A stretch of DNA of 64,000 nt from Crotophaga sulcirostris (GCA_013397455.1 VYZB01000530.1:1-64000); one strand, 5' to 3'. Positions 38,340 to 49,679 are shown, numbered from the stretch's first letter. Made by a program: numbers and translations. Notes: generated by a model from the sequence alone, not told the origin.

Positions 38340-39840
38340 TACTGCCTAACCACCCTTTCAGCGAAGAAGTTTTTCCTAATACCCAACCCAAACCTGTCCT
38401 GGGGCAACTTATGGCCATTTCCCCTTGTCCTATCACTTGTCACTTGTGAGAAGAGACAAACAGGCCCTTTGCCACGACCTCCTTTCAGGCAGTTGTAGAC
38501 GGTGATGAGGTCTCCCCTCAGCCTCCTCTTCTCCAAGCTAAACAACCCCACCTCCCTCAGCCACCTCTCATAAGACTTGTTCTCCAACCCGTTCACCAGC
38601 CTTATTGTCCTTCTCTGGACACGCTGCAGCATCTCAGTGTCCTTCTGTAGTGAGGGGCCCAAAGCTGAACACAGGACTCAAGGTGTGGCCTCACCAGTGC
38701 TGAGTACAGGGGCACAATCACTGCGCTGGTCCTGCTGGCCACACTGTTTCTCATACAGGCCAAGATGCTGTTGGCTTTCTTGGCCACCTGGGCACCCTGC
38801 TGGCTCATGTTCAGCCATTTGTCAATCAACACTCCCAGGTCCTTCTCTGCCAGGCAGCTCTCCAGCCATTCTTCCCCAAGCCTGTAATGCTGCCTGGGGT
38901 TGTTGTGTCCCAAGTGTAGGACTCGGCACTTGGTCTTGTTAAACCTCATCCTACTGGTTTCAGCTCATTGATCCAGCCTGTCCAGATCCCTCTGCGGAGC
39001 CTCCCTTCCTTCAAGCAGATTGACACTACCACCCAGCTTAGTGTTTTCTGCAAACTTGCTAAGGGTACACTCAATCCCCTCATCCAGATCGTTGATAAAG
39101 ATATTGAACAGGACTGGATCCAGCACTGAACCCTGGGAGATGCCACTCGTGACTGGCCTCCAACTGGATTTAACTCCATTTACTACCACTCTGTGGGTCC
39201 GGCCATCAAGCCAGTTTTTTACTCAGCAGAGGGTGTGCCTGTCCAGGCCAATGGCAGCAAGTTTCTTAAGCAGAATACTGTGAGAAACGGTGTCAAAGGC
39301 TTTACCAAAGTCCAGGTACACCAAATCCACAGCCATTCCCTTGTCCATTAACTGGGTAACCCTGTCACAGAAGGAGATCAAGTCAATCTGACAGGACCTG
39401 CCTTTCTTAAACCCATGTTGACTGGGCCTGATCACCTATCTGTCCTGCATATGATGTGTGATAGCACTCAAGACGATCTGCTCCATGACCTTCCCCGGTA
39501 CTGAGGTCAAGCTGACAGGTCTGTAGTTTCCCGTAACCTCTCTCCGGCCCTTCTTGTAAATGGGAGTAACCTTTGCCAGTCTCCAGTCAAGTGACATTTC
39601 CCCAGTTAGCCAGGACTGCTGGAAGATGAGGGGAAGGGGTTTGAAGAGGACCTCTGCCAGTTCCCTCAATACCCATCTGGCCCCACAGACTTGTGAACAT
39701 CCAATTGGCCAAGCAGGTCTCCAACCTTATCCTTGTGGATCACTGGAGCTTCACCTTCACTGTCTTGTGACTCAAGAGGCTTAGTACCCAGAGAACTGCT
39801 TGCCTTGCTGTTAAAGACTGAGGCAAAGAAGGCATTAAGT
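38340..39840 (-). pseudogene. CR1 ORF2 reverse transcriptase, decayed
   Basis: Minus-strand pieces follow one another. VLNAFFASVFNS (near 39830) is followed by the start block RELAEVLFKPLPLIFQQSW and VTPIYKKGRREVTGNYRPVS (39436-39669). HGFKKGRSCQ with LVYLDFGKAFDTVSHSILL (39223-39435) carries the first catalytic Asp. [19 protein letters not shown] (within 38965-39189) follows. The next box reads FAENTKLGG where active CR1 has two Asp, so the metal-binding pair is lost. [18 protein letters not shown] through [18 protein letters not shown] (38602-38949) and the carboxy terminus to 38339 close the protein. Frames change between pieces. Confidence 0.93.
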
Positions 39841-40033
39841 ACATCTGCTGACCCCTCTCCTTACTCCTCCAAGAACTGAGAATTTTATCATCTCGTGATC
39901 ACTTTGCCTCAGGCATCCTCCAAACAGTCACCTTTCCCACATGACCTTCTCTGTTCACAAACAGTAGATCCAGCAGGGCATCTTCTCTAGTCGGTTCATT
40001 CACCAGTTGTGTTAGGAAGTTGTCTTCCATACA

Positions 40034-40648
40034 CTAGATGAATCTCCTAGCCTGTTTCCTTCCTACCGTATTATACTTCCAGCAGACATCTGGAAGGTTG
40101 AAATCCCCCACAAGAACAAGGACCAGTGATAGTGAGACTTCTCCCAATTGTTTGTAGAACAGCTCATCAGTTTCCTCATCCTGGCTGGGCAGCTGATAAC
40201 AGACTCCCACCACTGTATCTGGCTTACTGCGGGTTCCACTGATTTTAACCCATAAGCACTCAGCTCTATCATTACCATTATTTAGTTCCACGCAGTCAAA
40301 ACATTCTCTAACATCGAGGGCAACCCCATCACCTCTCTTTCCTAGCATATCCCGCCTAAAGAGTTTATAGCCACCCATGGCAGCACTCCAGTTGAGTGAA
40401 TTATCCCACCACGTTTCCGTGATGGCAACTACGTCATAGTTCTGCTGCCTTACAATGGCTTCCAACTCTCCCTGTTTGTTTCTCATGCTGCATGCATCAG
40501 TGTAAATGCACTTCAGCTGGGTCATTGTTTCTGCCCCTTTCCCAGGTGAAATACCCTTAAGTCCTAAGTGCCTACTAACCATGGTTTGTAACCCACCAAC
40601 AACCTTTGAATTCTGGCTGCCACCTGGAGTGGTGTCCCCAACTCCCAT
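40034..40648 (-). pseudogene. CR1 ORF2 apurinic/apyrimidinic-type endonuclease domain
   Basis: An open frame of 204 codons covers most of the EEP-type (AP) endonuclease domain that nicks target DNA for LINE insertion. Visible blocks in order are CSMRNKQGELEAIV (about residues 53-66), the catalytic Glu in VVAITETWWDN (73-83), GYKLFRRDMLGKRGDGVAL (92-110), ECLWVKI (129-135), VVGVCYQLPS (145-154) and the catalytic Asp/Asn in LVLVGDFNLPDVCW (176-189). The frame ends at RRFI followed by a stop. The remaining part, with the Ser-Asp-His block, continues to about 39890 and needs one frameshift. The first ~50 residues up to GKGAETMTQLKC precede the conserved core. Confidence 0.92.
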
Positions 40649-40752
40649 TGAGGTAGCAGACCAGGGGCTCTCACACTGTACCTCAGAACCTGAGATGCCA
40701 CTCCGATGCTTTATTCTATCGAATTCAGTGCTGTCTGCCTCCTCCTTCCAAT

Positions 40753-41018
40753 CTAGTTTAAAGCCCTCTTGATTAGTTCAACCAGCTTCTTGGAAAGAGT
40801 CCTTCTGCACTTGGGGGACAGGTGTACCCCATCGTTTGCCAGCAGACCTGACGTACAGGCCAACCCAGTGTCAAAGAACCCAAAACTCTTCTTCGCATCA
40901 TGTTCAGAGCCAGGCATTTAATTCCTGGCCCTTCCCTCACCATTCCCTACGAAAGCGGAGAAAACTACCTGCACACCTGAGCCCTCTACTATTTGACCTA
41001 AAACCCTAGAAAGCATTT
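40753..41018 (-). pseudogene. CR1 ORF1 carboxy-terminal remnant (esterase-like)
   Basis: On the minus strand one frame reads SRVLGQIVEGSGVQVVFSAF, meets one in-frame stop, then runs MPGSEHDAKKSFGFFDTG to ANDGVHLSPKCRRTLSKKL and ends with RALN and a stop at 40753-40755. The DGVH block (40822-40833) followed by a leucine-rich helix is the last conserved block of SGNH/GDSL hydrolases, where Asp and His form part of the catalytic triad. Known CR1 ORF1 proteins carry such an esterase domain. The amino-terminal part, with the Ser block, is missing because the element is 5'-truncated. A single stop in about 85 codons shows modest decay. Confidence 0.75.
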
Positions 41019-41020
41019 GT

Positions 41021-44000
41021 AGAATTTTTTACGTGATAGGTCTTCTAAGATGTCCATTTTCTTTCTTGGCTTACAACTGCAAATGAAATAAGATAACCCA
41101 AAGCATCTAAATTTAGGACAGTGAACTGAGCCTTCAACTTATCTGTGGAAACTTCATTTGAGTTTACTTAATCTTCCTCTAGATACTTTTGAAATAACTG
41201 GAGTAGTAGCATATTCAATATTTATCCTACATTTTGTCCCTCTCCTAGCTGCAACTAATTTTGCTTTTCTTCAACCATTAAGTACAGAAACTATTGATAT
41301 GGATATGTTTAATAAGAATCCATGCTACTGAGTTCAGTTTTCATCTGCCAGTTATTCAGTATCTCTGATAAAGATTACCCAGTGTCCCTGACTCCAACAC
41401 AGCCATCTGAGTTGTATTTTACATTAGCTATTTAATTTGCATTTCTATAGTCATGCCCATTAGCCATCCTACCTTTGTCCCTATGTTACAGAGTCATCTT
41501 TATAGAAAACAGAGGTGAAGTATTCATTTAATTTTTAAGCCAGACCCATATTATCTTTTAGACATTATCCGCTTTTAACATATTGCAACTCCACTTTTTT
41601 CCTTTTTTCTGGAGAACCTTTTTCACTTATTGTAATTTCCTTTGCAAGGTCTCTCTGTGCTTGACTTTCAACAGTTCGGAATTTATGAATAAGAATTAAG
41701 TGAGGTCCACCCTGTGAACCGTCCTATCCACTCCCTGAGATATACCCCTGCCATTTATTTATCAACAGTACCTTTTCTGTTACAAATCTAGTTGACAATG
41801 ACTGTTTTTACTCAGTAACCTTAATCTTCCATTACCTCTTGTTTATTATCCTCTCAATGCCACATGCTCTCCATTACATCTCAAACAGCAGGAACTTACA
41901 AATCATATTTAGCAGAAGCCAACTGAAAATAGCACGGGAGTCACTTGCACCTGGCTGCTGTGAATTGTGAACATCTTTGGAGAACCAACACTGTTTTCCT
42001 TGCAGACACATTCTGCTGCAACTATCCACTATCTGATTTTGACTACAGCTTAAATGTGCCCATTCACTACTTATTTTTCTGTAGCAGAATAAGATTTTTT
42101 TAAAAAGTATATATATATAATTGATAGACAGAACTGTCCTTGAAACACTTTATGCAGGGTTTCTAAAATGCAGGTGTCAAAAAAATCGGCAAGATTTACC
42201 ACTTGCTGCTGGATACCAGTGGCTACAGAAAATAGTAATCACTGGAGTTATACCTAACACTGACTTAGAAAAAAGGGGAAGACAGGCCAAGATTGTCATG
42301 ATTTTCTGCAGTAGCTTGAGCCTGTGAGGGACAGGGATGACCTATGATCTAAGTGCTTTCATTCCCTGGTTGTGTAAGATCAGAACAAGAGCAGTGCACA
42401 GTGATTGAAGTCAAAAAGGATCTCTTATGCTGCTACACAACAGGAGTAATTTCAGTACAGTCAGATCAGAGAGAGAAGCATAAAGCTTTTGCAATGGCTC
42501 CTGGCTGGCTAAAATCAAGGATGCAATAGCAAGTGGCAGAAACATGGTGCGGCCTCCTTAGAGGGAAGCTTTAAGTGGAAAGTCAGAGCAGGGTACCCGA
42601 GCTCTCTGAAGTGTAGTTCTTCCTTTAGACCACTTGAGTATTATGAAACTCTAATGTGTACCCCAAGACGGGGCATACTCAATACATAAAAACTCCTTCC
42701 TAATCCTAACAAATAGCTAGAATGTCCTCTTACACAGAGGCATGCTCTCATTTTCTCTACAAAAGCATACAAATGCACGTATCAATGCTGCTAATATTCC
42801 TTTCATCTATATAAATGATATGTTCTTTAAAGTTACCTTAAGTAGATTATATGTAGTCTCTATATTCATATCCTATACATTGAAGAAAATGTATGAAGTC
42901 TTTGATGTTTTGCTACCAAAAGGGACAAAAATGTCTCAATATAACTGCCATTTTCCTAGTGGAAATGTCAGACAAATCCCCCTCTGTTTCTTTTTCTCCT
43001 TCACTTTCTAATAATACACTAAGGAACTTTTAAAAAGAGCTGCATATTCATCATCACAAATGAAACTTCACATTTTTTCTGGCTGTGGAGATGGTAATTA
43101 TAGGTTTGCACTTCTAATTGAAGCATTGATGAACATGCCCCACACTGCAGCAAATATAAAATAATTGTTAGGCAGACTATGTGGTGTTCTGGAGGAAAAA
43201 AACTAAAGAGAAATTGAAAGCAGCAGCATGAATCCTGATAATGACTACTCCAATGGCTTATTTCCTAGTATCATTTACTGCCAGGAGAAATTAAACCAGT
43301 GGGGGCAGGATATTTTTGCAGAAAATGACAAGCTTCTGGCTCTTCCTTAAGTACAAATGCACCAGATGCCCCTAGGCCATTTTCAACCACCCTATTTGTA
43401 AGGTAGTATGACCACTTCTAAAGGTAAATTAGAGGGGGTATAAGCAAATTACATTTTCCTTCTCTGGTCAAAGGGTGCCTAAATAACTAAACCAAAAAAA
43501 TTTAACAGGAAACCCAAACAGAACAGATTAATATCTTCCTACATCCTTTAGAAGGATAAATCCAAGTTTGCTACTTAGGGCACAGAAGAGAAAAAAACTC
43601 CTTTGGTTCATGGTTGAATGCTCCTTTTCTCCCCTCTTTGTTCACTAAGATCTAGCTGGTTTGTATTTGTGCCTCAGTTTGAGGCATTTGTTAGCAGCAC
43701 ACTTGAAGCTGAGAACAACAGAGACATGTCAAAACATAACAACTTCCCTGTGGTTCTCTCAAGAGTAGCACTAGAACCACAGCTCATCTTGACCAAACAA
43801 CTACTTTGTACAGTTTGAATAAGGGCAATAGAGTCCATCAGTCTCTGAAGTTACTTGTATTGAGGGTCTGTCTATCTGGCCAACTTAATGAGACCATTTA
43901 TAGCTTATGCAAAGCTAAGGCTGTTACATCAGTGGAAATAAAAGCTCTAGGCCTGAATTTTATTAGAAGCAAAAAGCTAGAAAGTTAGGAACAGGATACA

Positions 44001-44634
44001 GTTTGCTAAACTTCTGAACTTCATTCAGGACGTTTGGGTTGTGGATTACCATTTGTGTTGTCACAACGACATTCAAATGGGTTAAAAATTGATTAAATTC
44101 AGGCATGGAATAGGAAAATACAGGAACCGTCTAGTTCAGACTGTTGCTCCATTTTATTTTTTGTTGAAAACAAATGCAAAACTGAAAGCGTAACAGCCAG
44201 AGGGAGTTCTGCTGTAAGCTAGGAAGGGTCAGATCAGGGACAGTTGTTATTACAGATATTCAGTTCATGGTTATTGTTAGAAAAAAAAAAAAAAAGACTT
44301 AAAACTAACTACAAATCAAAATAAAGTTTAAATTTTTTTTGTGGTAAAACTGACTAAAAGTATTTGGAATTATGAGGGGAAGTTAGATGCAAATTTCTGA
44401 ATTTCTCCTAAGTTAAAAATACAGAAGTTTGTTTTTTAATATTCCTCATACAAAATTTCATAAAAAAAGAATCCTGATTCCTGACTATCTTGTACCTGAC
44501 AACCAGCTCAATGAAGACAAACAAGAAAACAAGCATGTAAGCAAATCCCCAACACAGAAGTTATACAGCAAGAGAGCCTTCTTAATAAAGATAAGGGGCT
44601 GAGGGTCATATGTGACACCATGCATGGTTTAGAA
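41021..44634. other. AT-rich single-copy DNA
   Basis: No gene or repeat family was recognised in about 3.6 kb. A short (TA)n run lies near 42108-42119. Confidence 0.5.
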
Positions 44635-44837
44635 CAGGGGTGTCAAACTCAGGGCTCCTGCCGTTCTCCTGCTCCTGCAGCGTAACGTGCGTCACACGCT
44701 GCACACGTGCCCAGTGCTGGCAGGAGCACAGGGACAAGGAGCTCAGCGCTGCCACCAGGTACAAACAAGGTGATGGGCTGGATAAAACAAGGTGGAGGGG
44801 CGGATTCAGCCCACGAGCCATGAGTTTGACACCCCTG
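44635..44837. mobile_element. hAT-type MITE (non-autonomous DNA transposon), 203 bp
   Basis: Perfect 17-bp terminal inverted repeats, CAGGGGTGTCAAACTCA at the left and its complement at the right, enclose a 203-bp GC-rich core without transposase coding. The CAGGGGTGTCAAACTCA end is typical of hAT/Charlie-group elements in vertebrates. The flanking octamers GTTTAGAA and CTCTATAG share four of eight positions and both fit the nTnTAGAn target preference of hAT elements, consistent with an old, diverged 8-bp duplication. Open frames on both strands here are palindrome shadows, not genes. Confidence 0.85.
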
Positions 44838-46230
44838 CTCTATAGTATTCCCATTAAATGCTCCTATCTTACTGAAGGAACAATATCACAAACCTCCAGG
44901 TATTACTTTAAACCACTTAAATTGAACCTCCTGTGCTCAGCTGCTTGGCATTTCTGAACTAGCTAATTAATGCCAATATTTAGCACAAGAACAGGTGGGA
45001 AAACTAATGGCTAATTTCTTCTCTCTTCCAACTAAACAACTAGCACTGTCTTTTAAAAATACAATTCTTACTACTGCCTGCTGATTCCATTTCTTGAAAG
45101 CTTCATTGCTCTGTCACAGGGCTGCAATAAACAAACAGCTGGATGCAGCATTCTACTGCAAGTGGAACAGTTTCATTTCTGCAACAAGTGCCTTGTCTTT
45201 ATCTGTTCATAGCCTCCCTTGGATGGGTCAAAAAATGCAAAGTCTTCTAGCATGAGGACCAAAGGCAAGTGTGCTGCAAGTGGCACACATTCAGTTTGAT
45301 TGCTGAACTAAAGAAGCTCCATTAGAAGAGGAAGGGAAAAGGAAGTTACACAGGTTTTTTTAAAATTATATTTTTCAGTTCTATGTAACAGAAGTGAAGG
45401 AAGATGGGACAGATTATAAAATTTAGGCTTTTTATTCAGCAACTTAGTCTTAAAGGTACTCATCCAAGATGTTGGTGAGTGCATACAAGTGTCTACTCTG
45501 AGTCAGCTGAGAAAGGAGTTCATTTAACTGTGCTTGAGATGAAGCACAAACTTTTCAAATTTTCTCACTCCAGCTTCTTCAATCTGTCTCTATTAAGTAC
45601 ATTGGTAGTATTTAACAATAGCATGATTTCCTTTTTCTGGTTGAATGATCTTGTCAGTGATCATAGATATTTTGATCAGGCAGGTTTTGATCTATTACAG
45701 CGTCTTCATCTTTAGTTCTGATACACTCCAAGATTTATGCAAACATTATCTGAGCTGAAGAGAATTATTAACATTCTTAGAACAAACATACGATCCTAGA
45801 TCTTTCTCCAGTAACACACTTAAGAAAAGTTAATATGGTACTACCAATCCTTACTAATAGAAGAGGTAAGTGAATTTGCTTTTACCATAGTTTCAGTGAG
45901 TGCAATTCATGCTGGGTGACTATGTAGGGGCGTTATCTCTCCTTTATCTGGATGGTCTAATCAAGAACTTGGAATTCTTGCTGGGACTTCTTTGCCCCTA
46001 AGAGTAAAATGTCAAGGTACTTCTGAATTTGTTTTTGTTAGACCTAAAGAAAACCATTGAGATGTTCCAAAAATTTTCAGTGCAGCAAAAAAAAGTTCAA
46101 CAAATTTCCCATATGTCTGCAAACAGTTTCACCTGTTTCAAAACAGTATTTCTGGAAGCCTAATACCACCACAGTAAACTCCTGTGCTCAAGTTTTTGAA
46201 CTGCACACCTGACAAAGTTTAGTAGAGCAT
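44838..46230. other. AT-rich single-copy DNA
   Basis: Nothing recognised in about 1.4 kb. Confidence 0.5.
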
Positions 46231-46290
46231 CGTACTGGGTTTGCATGGCAAGGTTTTGGTAGCAGTGGATGTACAAGGGTTGCTTCTGTG

Positions 46291-46310
46291 AGAAGCTTCT
46301 AGAAGCTTCC
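46291..46310. promoter_or_regulatory. perfect four-unit heat-shock element inside the LTR
   Basis: AGAAG-CTTCT-AGAAG-CTTCC is four contiguous, alternately inverted nGAAn pentamers, the canonical binding site for trimeric HSF1; three units already suffice. The core GAAGCTTCTAGAAGCTTC (46292-46309) is an exact 18-bp palindrome. It lies about 60 bases into the U3 part, where an enhancer would act. Confidence 0.7.
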
Positions 46311-46343
46311 TCTGTGTCCAGTAGAGCCAATGTGAGCCAGCTC

Positions 46344-46351
46344 CAAGATGG
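46344..46351 (+). promoter_or_regulatory. YY1-type site in LTR
   Basis: CAAGATGG in CTCCAAGATGGACCC fits the YY1 core. Such sites are frequent in LTRs and LINE promoters. Confidence 0.4.
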
Positions 46352-46627
46352 ACCCGCTGCTGGCCAAGGCCAAGCTGATCAGCAGTGATGGTAGTGCCTC
46401 TGAGATAACGATTTTAGAGAACTGAGAATTGAGAATTGGGGGGAAACCTGTGTGCGACAGCAGCTGAAGAGGGGAATGAGAATATGTGAAAGAAAAACTC
46501 TGCAGGCACCAAGTTCAGGGAAGAAGGAGGGGGAGGAGATGCTCCAGGTGCCAGAGCAGAGATTCTCCTGCAGCTCAGGTGAAGACAGTGGTGGGGCACA
46601 CATCCACCTGCAGCCCAGGGATGACCC

Positions 46628-46845
46628 TACACTGGAGCAGGAGGGTGTACCCAAAGGAGGCTCTGACCCTGTGAGAAGCCTGCACTGGAGCAGGCTCCTG
46701 GCAGGACCTGTGACCTTGTGGAGAGAGGAGTCCACACTGGAGCAGTCTGTTCCTGAAGAACTACATCCTGTGGAAGAGACCCACACTACCCACACTGGAG
46801 CAGCTAATGGAGAACTGTCTCCCACGCTGGAGCAGGGGAGAAGTG
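46628..46845 (+). repeat. internal array of CACTGGAGCAG units in the LTR
   Basis: The motif CACTGGAGCAG (or CACGCTGGAGCAG) recurs five times, near 46630, 46683, 46735, 46793 and 46823, with spacings of about 30-58 bases. The spacers share words such as CCTGTG and AGGACC. It explains the recurring Thr-Leu-Glu-Gln in one open frame. Confidence 0.75.
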
Positions 46846-47054
46846 TGCAGAGTCCTCGCCCTGAAGAAAAAGGAGCAGCAGAAGAAACATGTGAGGAACT
46901 GACCACGACCACTATCCCATCTCCCTATGCCGCTGGGTGAGAAGGAGGATGAGAAATCAGGAGTGAAGTTGAGCGTGGGGAGGAGAGAGGGGTGGGGGAA
47001 GACATTTTTAAGATTGGATTTTATTTCTCATTATTCTGCTTTGATTTAACTGGT

Positions 47055-47060
47055 AATAAA
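47055..47060 (+). terminator. LTR poly(A) signal AATAAA
   Basis: AATAAA in ACTGGTAATAAATTAAAC, located about 190 bases before the LTR end. Confidence 0.6.
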
Positions 47061-47988
47061 TTAAACTAATTTCCACAAGTTGAATCTGGTTTGCCCATGA
47101 TAGTCATTGCTTTATGATTTCTCCCTGTCCTTTTCTTGACCCAGAAGCCTTTCATTATATTTTCTCTCCCCTTGACCAGCTGAGGACGGGAAGTGATAGA
47201 GCAATTTTAATGGGCACCTGGCATCCAGCTCAGGTCAATCCACTACCAACAGAAATGATAATTTTATCACTAGCTAAAGCTGCAGTGAACGGCAATATTG
47301 GAATGATAAGTGAAGTCTAATCAAAATAAATGACTGACCGATAAACAATAAGTCTGTAATTTTAATACATGAGTTTAGCTGTGTGCTTAGCTCATACAGT
47401 CTTTCCTTACTTAGATCCTCTTGGAAAACTGAGATTAATAGCTTTGCAACAACAAGCAGTGAGAATTCAGAGAGAATAAATAAGTAATAATTAGAAAAAA
47501 ATTACAATGATTTCACTTCTTCAGATACTATGAATTTGTGCATATTCGGTTACATTTGCTTTAAACACCATGTAAAACATTTTTACAGTCCATTATATGT
47601 TGGCTTTAAATTATTATGGCTGGGTGCAGGAAATAGATTGAAGAGAGGGGTCTGAAATAAACATTGATTTAAAAGTATCAGTTAAATAAAAGCAGTCTCT
47701 TTAACAAGAAAAAAAACCCACAAATTTATAGGAGCTTAAATTTATGCACAAACCAGTATTTAGGCAGGAAACAAAAAGGCAAATAGTGAACTTAATTCTG
47801 CACAAGATCATTCCGAATTCATCCTCTTCCCTCAGTGACCATTGTGTCCACGTGAATAGGTCATTTTCAGCAGTAAATTTTAGCAAGTATTGTGTGTATG
47901 AATTTGTCAATTGTTTTAACAACCACTAGTGATGCAACAGAACTCCTTGTGAATTCTGGCATAGTTTTGGTCTTTATGAATTTAATAT

Positions 47989-48039
47989 AAAGCACCATAT
48001 TGCTACTGCATTATGTTTAGTAGAAAGCACCATATTGCT
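47989..48039 (+). repeat. 35-bp period duplication
   Basis: AAAGCACCATATTGCTA occurs at 47989 and again at 48024, followed by similar ACTGCATT / TTGGAT sequence. This is a partial tandem duplication. Confidence 0.8.
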
Positions 48040-49462
48040 ATTGGATAGGGTTCTAGTTCTGAAAGCTTGTTATTTATTGCCACTATCTTTTATTTGTCAA
48101 CCTCAAGTGAAAAATGTCAAGGCTCAGTTGATTCATCAGCTGACAGTAACTAATGGAAATGAGATGTATCACAGAGGAGAAAGATAAGTGTTTCGTGCAT
48201 ATTCAGGATAGTAAAGATATTTTTTTTTTAACCAATCATTTAAAAATAAAAAGGCTTTAGGGGAAAAAAAAACATCACTGGTTTCTACGAACATGATATC
48301 TATCCACAGTATTGTATATCCATAATATGAAATGAGAGTGAAAAATTTGAGCCCATTAAGGTCAAGTACACTAGACTTTTAGATTGTCTGTCAAAATAGT
48401 ATCGGTTTTCCTCTGACTGTGAAGCTGTCTCTTTAGAGATAGATAACTCAGTCCGCTGCATTATAATTTAGTGTCTAGTCGTAATAATTCAGTATTAAAA
48501 TCTGAAATGTGGCACTGAAAATGGATAATTGATGACAATTTTTGAGACAAGTTTTATAGCCCAATCCTACAGTCATCATTCAGCCCCAACCTCAGTGCAT
48601 GAGCAATTTTATTTTGATTGGCTTTGTCCTTGAATCTGTTTTTTCATCTTTAATTCCCAGGGCCTAATTTCCTGAACCTTGTTCGTTATCTCCTCTTATA
48701 GAAGATGCAAATTATGTACACCCACAATACTATACTTCTGCCATTTATTGGTATTAATAATGACTCTTTAGCTACCAAACTTCAGAAATGCAAGTCACTC
48801 AAAAGCCCTTTAATTCCTCTGTACCTGTAGGAGAATATTAGGTCCTTTCCAGAATTTCTGTGGTATTATTTTTCCATAGTATCACTTCTATTTGTTGCTT
48901 TGTTCTGCTCCACTGCTGTAATTAAAATATTTTAAAATGAATGGCAGTATTTTTAGAAGAAAAGATGCTAAATGTAAAAACAAAGGGTGGAACCTTAAAA
49001 ATTTATGTTGATATCTGATGCTTGGAGTTTAGTAGGATTTTTCAACATGAGGCATAAATGACTGCATTCTGGTACAATAATTCTTCTCATTTGCATGTAG
49101 CTCAAGTTACTTCAGAGCAGTTACAGAAATTTAATAGAAACAATAAATAAGTACTTCAGAAATATAAAGATGATGTAAATTATGATGCTTACTGTATGGT
49201 CATTTTAATAGCTGTCCAATTAGTGGACATATTAAGAGATCAGAAGGAAGAATAACAGTATATTCTTGTGCCTTAGCTACACTGCTAGTAATCCATAATG
49301 AAGGACAGTTTCATCTGCAAAATGGGTAAACAATTTATTATGGACCTGGGCCCCAGCATATTTGGTATCCATGTCACTTATAAGCAAGAAGCCAAAAGTA
49401 CAGGACTTCAAGTAGAGTCTTTAAACAAGATTTCATCAGAACACAAACTAATACATAGTTTT

Positions 49463-49502
49463 AATAATACATAACTAATACATAACTAATACATAACTAA
49501 TA
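49463..49502 (+). repeat. 11-bp tandem repeat (TAATACATAAC)n
   Basis: About three and a half perfect units of TAATACATAAC. Confidence 0.9.
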
Positions 49503-49679
49503 GTTTGGAAGAGTAAATCTTTGTCCCTTTCAGGACTCCCCTCCACGCCAGGAGATTTTTCTTCTACATTGCCAGAAATCTACTTGCCAAGAAAATGTTC
49601 GAGGTACATTTACCCTGATCAGTAGTACTATTTATCTTATTTGTTTAATATTTATCCAATTAAATATATAAATCCTATT

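Larger units (their letters stand above)
38168..41020 (-). mobile_element. long CR1 LINE with ORF1 end, endonuclease and reverse transcriptase
   Basis: This is the best-preserved CR1 here, about 2.85 kb on the minus strand. Its 3' tail (TCATAGAATCAAAGTATCAT) is at 38172 and its truncated 5' end is near 41020. Read 5' to 3' it holds the last ~85 codons of ORF1, the ORF2 endonuclease (40648 down to 40034), the linker, the reverse transcriptase and the 3' UTR. It is a dead copy. Frameshifts separate the ORF2 pieces, the stretch between endonuclease and reverse transcriptase is missing (junction near 39845), and the catalytic Asp-Asp box is changed. CR1 needs both enzymes to copy itself by target-primed reverse transcription. 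Confidence 0.97.
46231..47250 (+). mobile_element. solo LTR of an avian ERVL-like endogenous retrovirus
   Basis: This is an LTR of about 1 kb. It begins at TACTGGGTTTGCATGGCAAG (46233; the initial TG is probably mutated to CG at 46231) and ends near GCACCTGGCATCCAGCTCAG plus about 20 bases. It has a YY1-type CAAGATGG (46344-46351), a CCAAT box (46327), a heat-shock element (46291-46310), an internal array of CACTGGAGCAG-type repeats (46628-46845), an AATAAA signal (47055-47060) and the characteristic GAGGACGGGAAGTGATAGAG end block. No internal viral genes adjoin it, so it is a solo LTR. The 162- and 177-codon open frames on its two strands are by-products of the GC-rich repeat array. The ERVL assignment is from memory of the family and is less certain than the LTR call. 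Confidence 0.88.
47251..49679. other. AT-rich single-copy DNA
   Basis: No gene was recognised. Two small tandem duplications are listed separately (47989-48039 and 49463-49502). Confidence 0.5.

Noticed and set aside
40034..40648. 204-codon frame as a host nuclease gene
   Set aside because: Motifs and position identify it as the CR1 ORF2 endonuclease within a decayed LINE.
44606..44957. 71- and 105-codon frames on opposite strands at 44.6-44.96 kb
   Set aside because: They are shadows of the MITE and its inverted ends.
46379..46940. 162- and 177-codon open frames on opposite strands
   Set aside because: Both lie within a recognisable LTR and reflect its GC-rich internal repeat.
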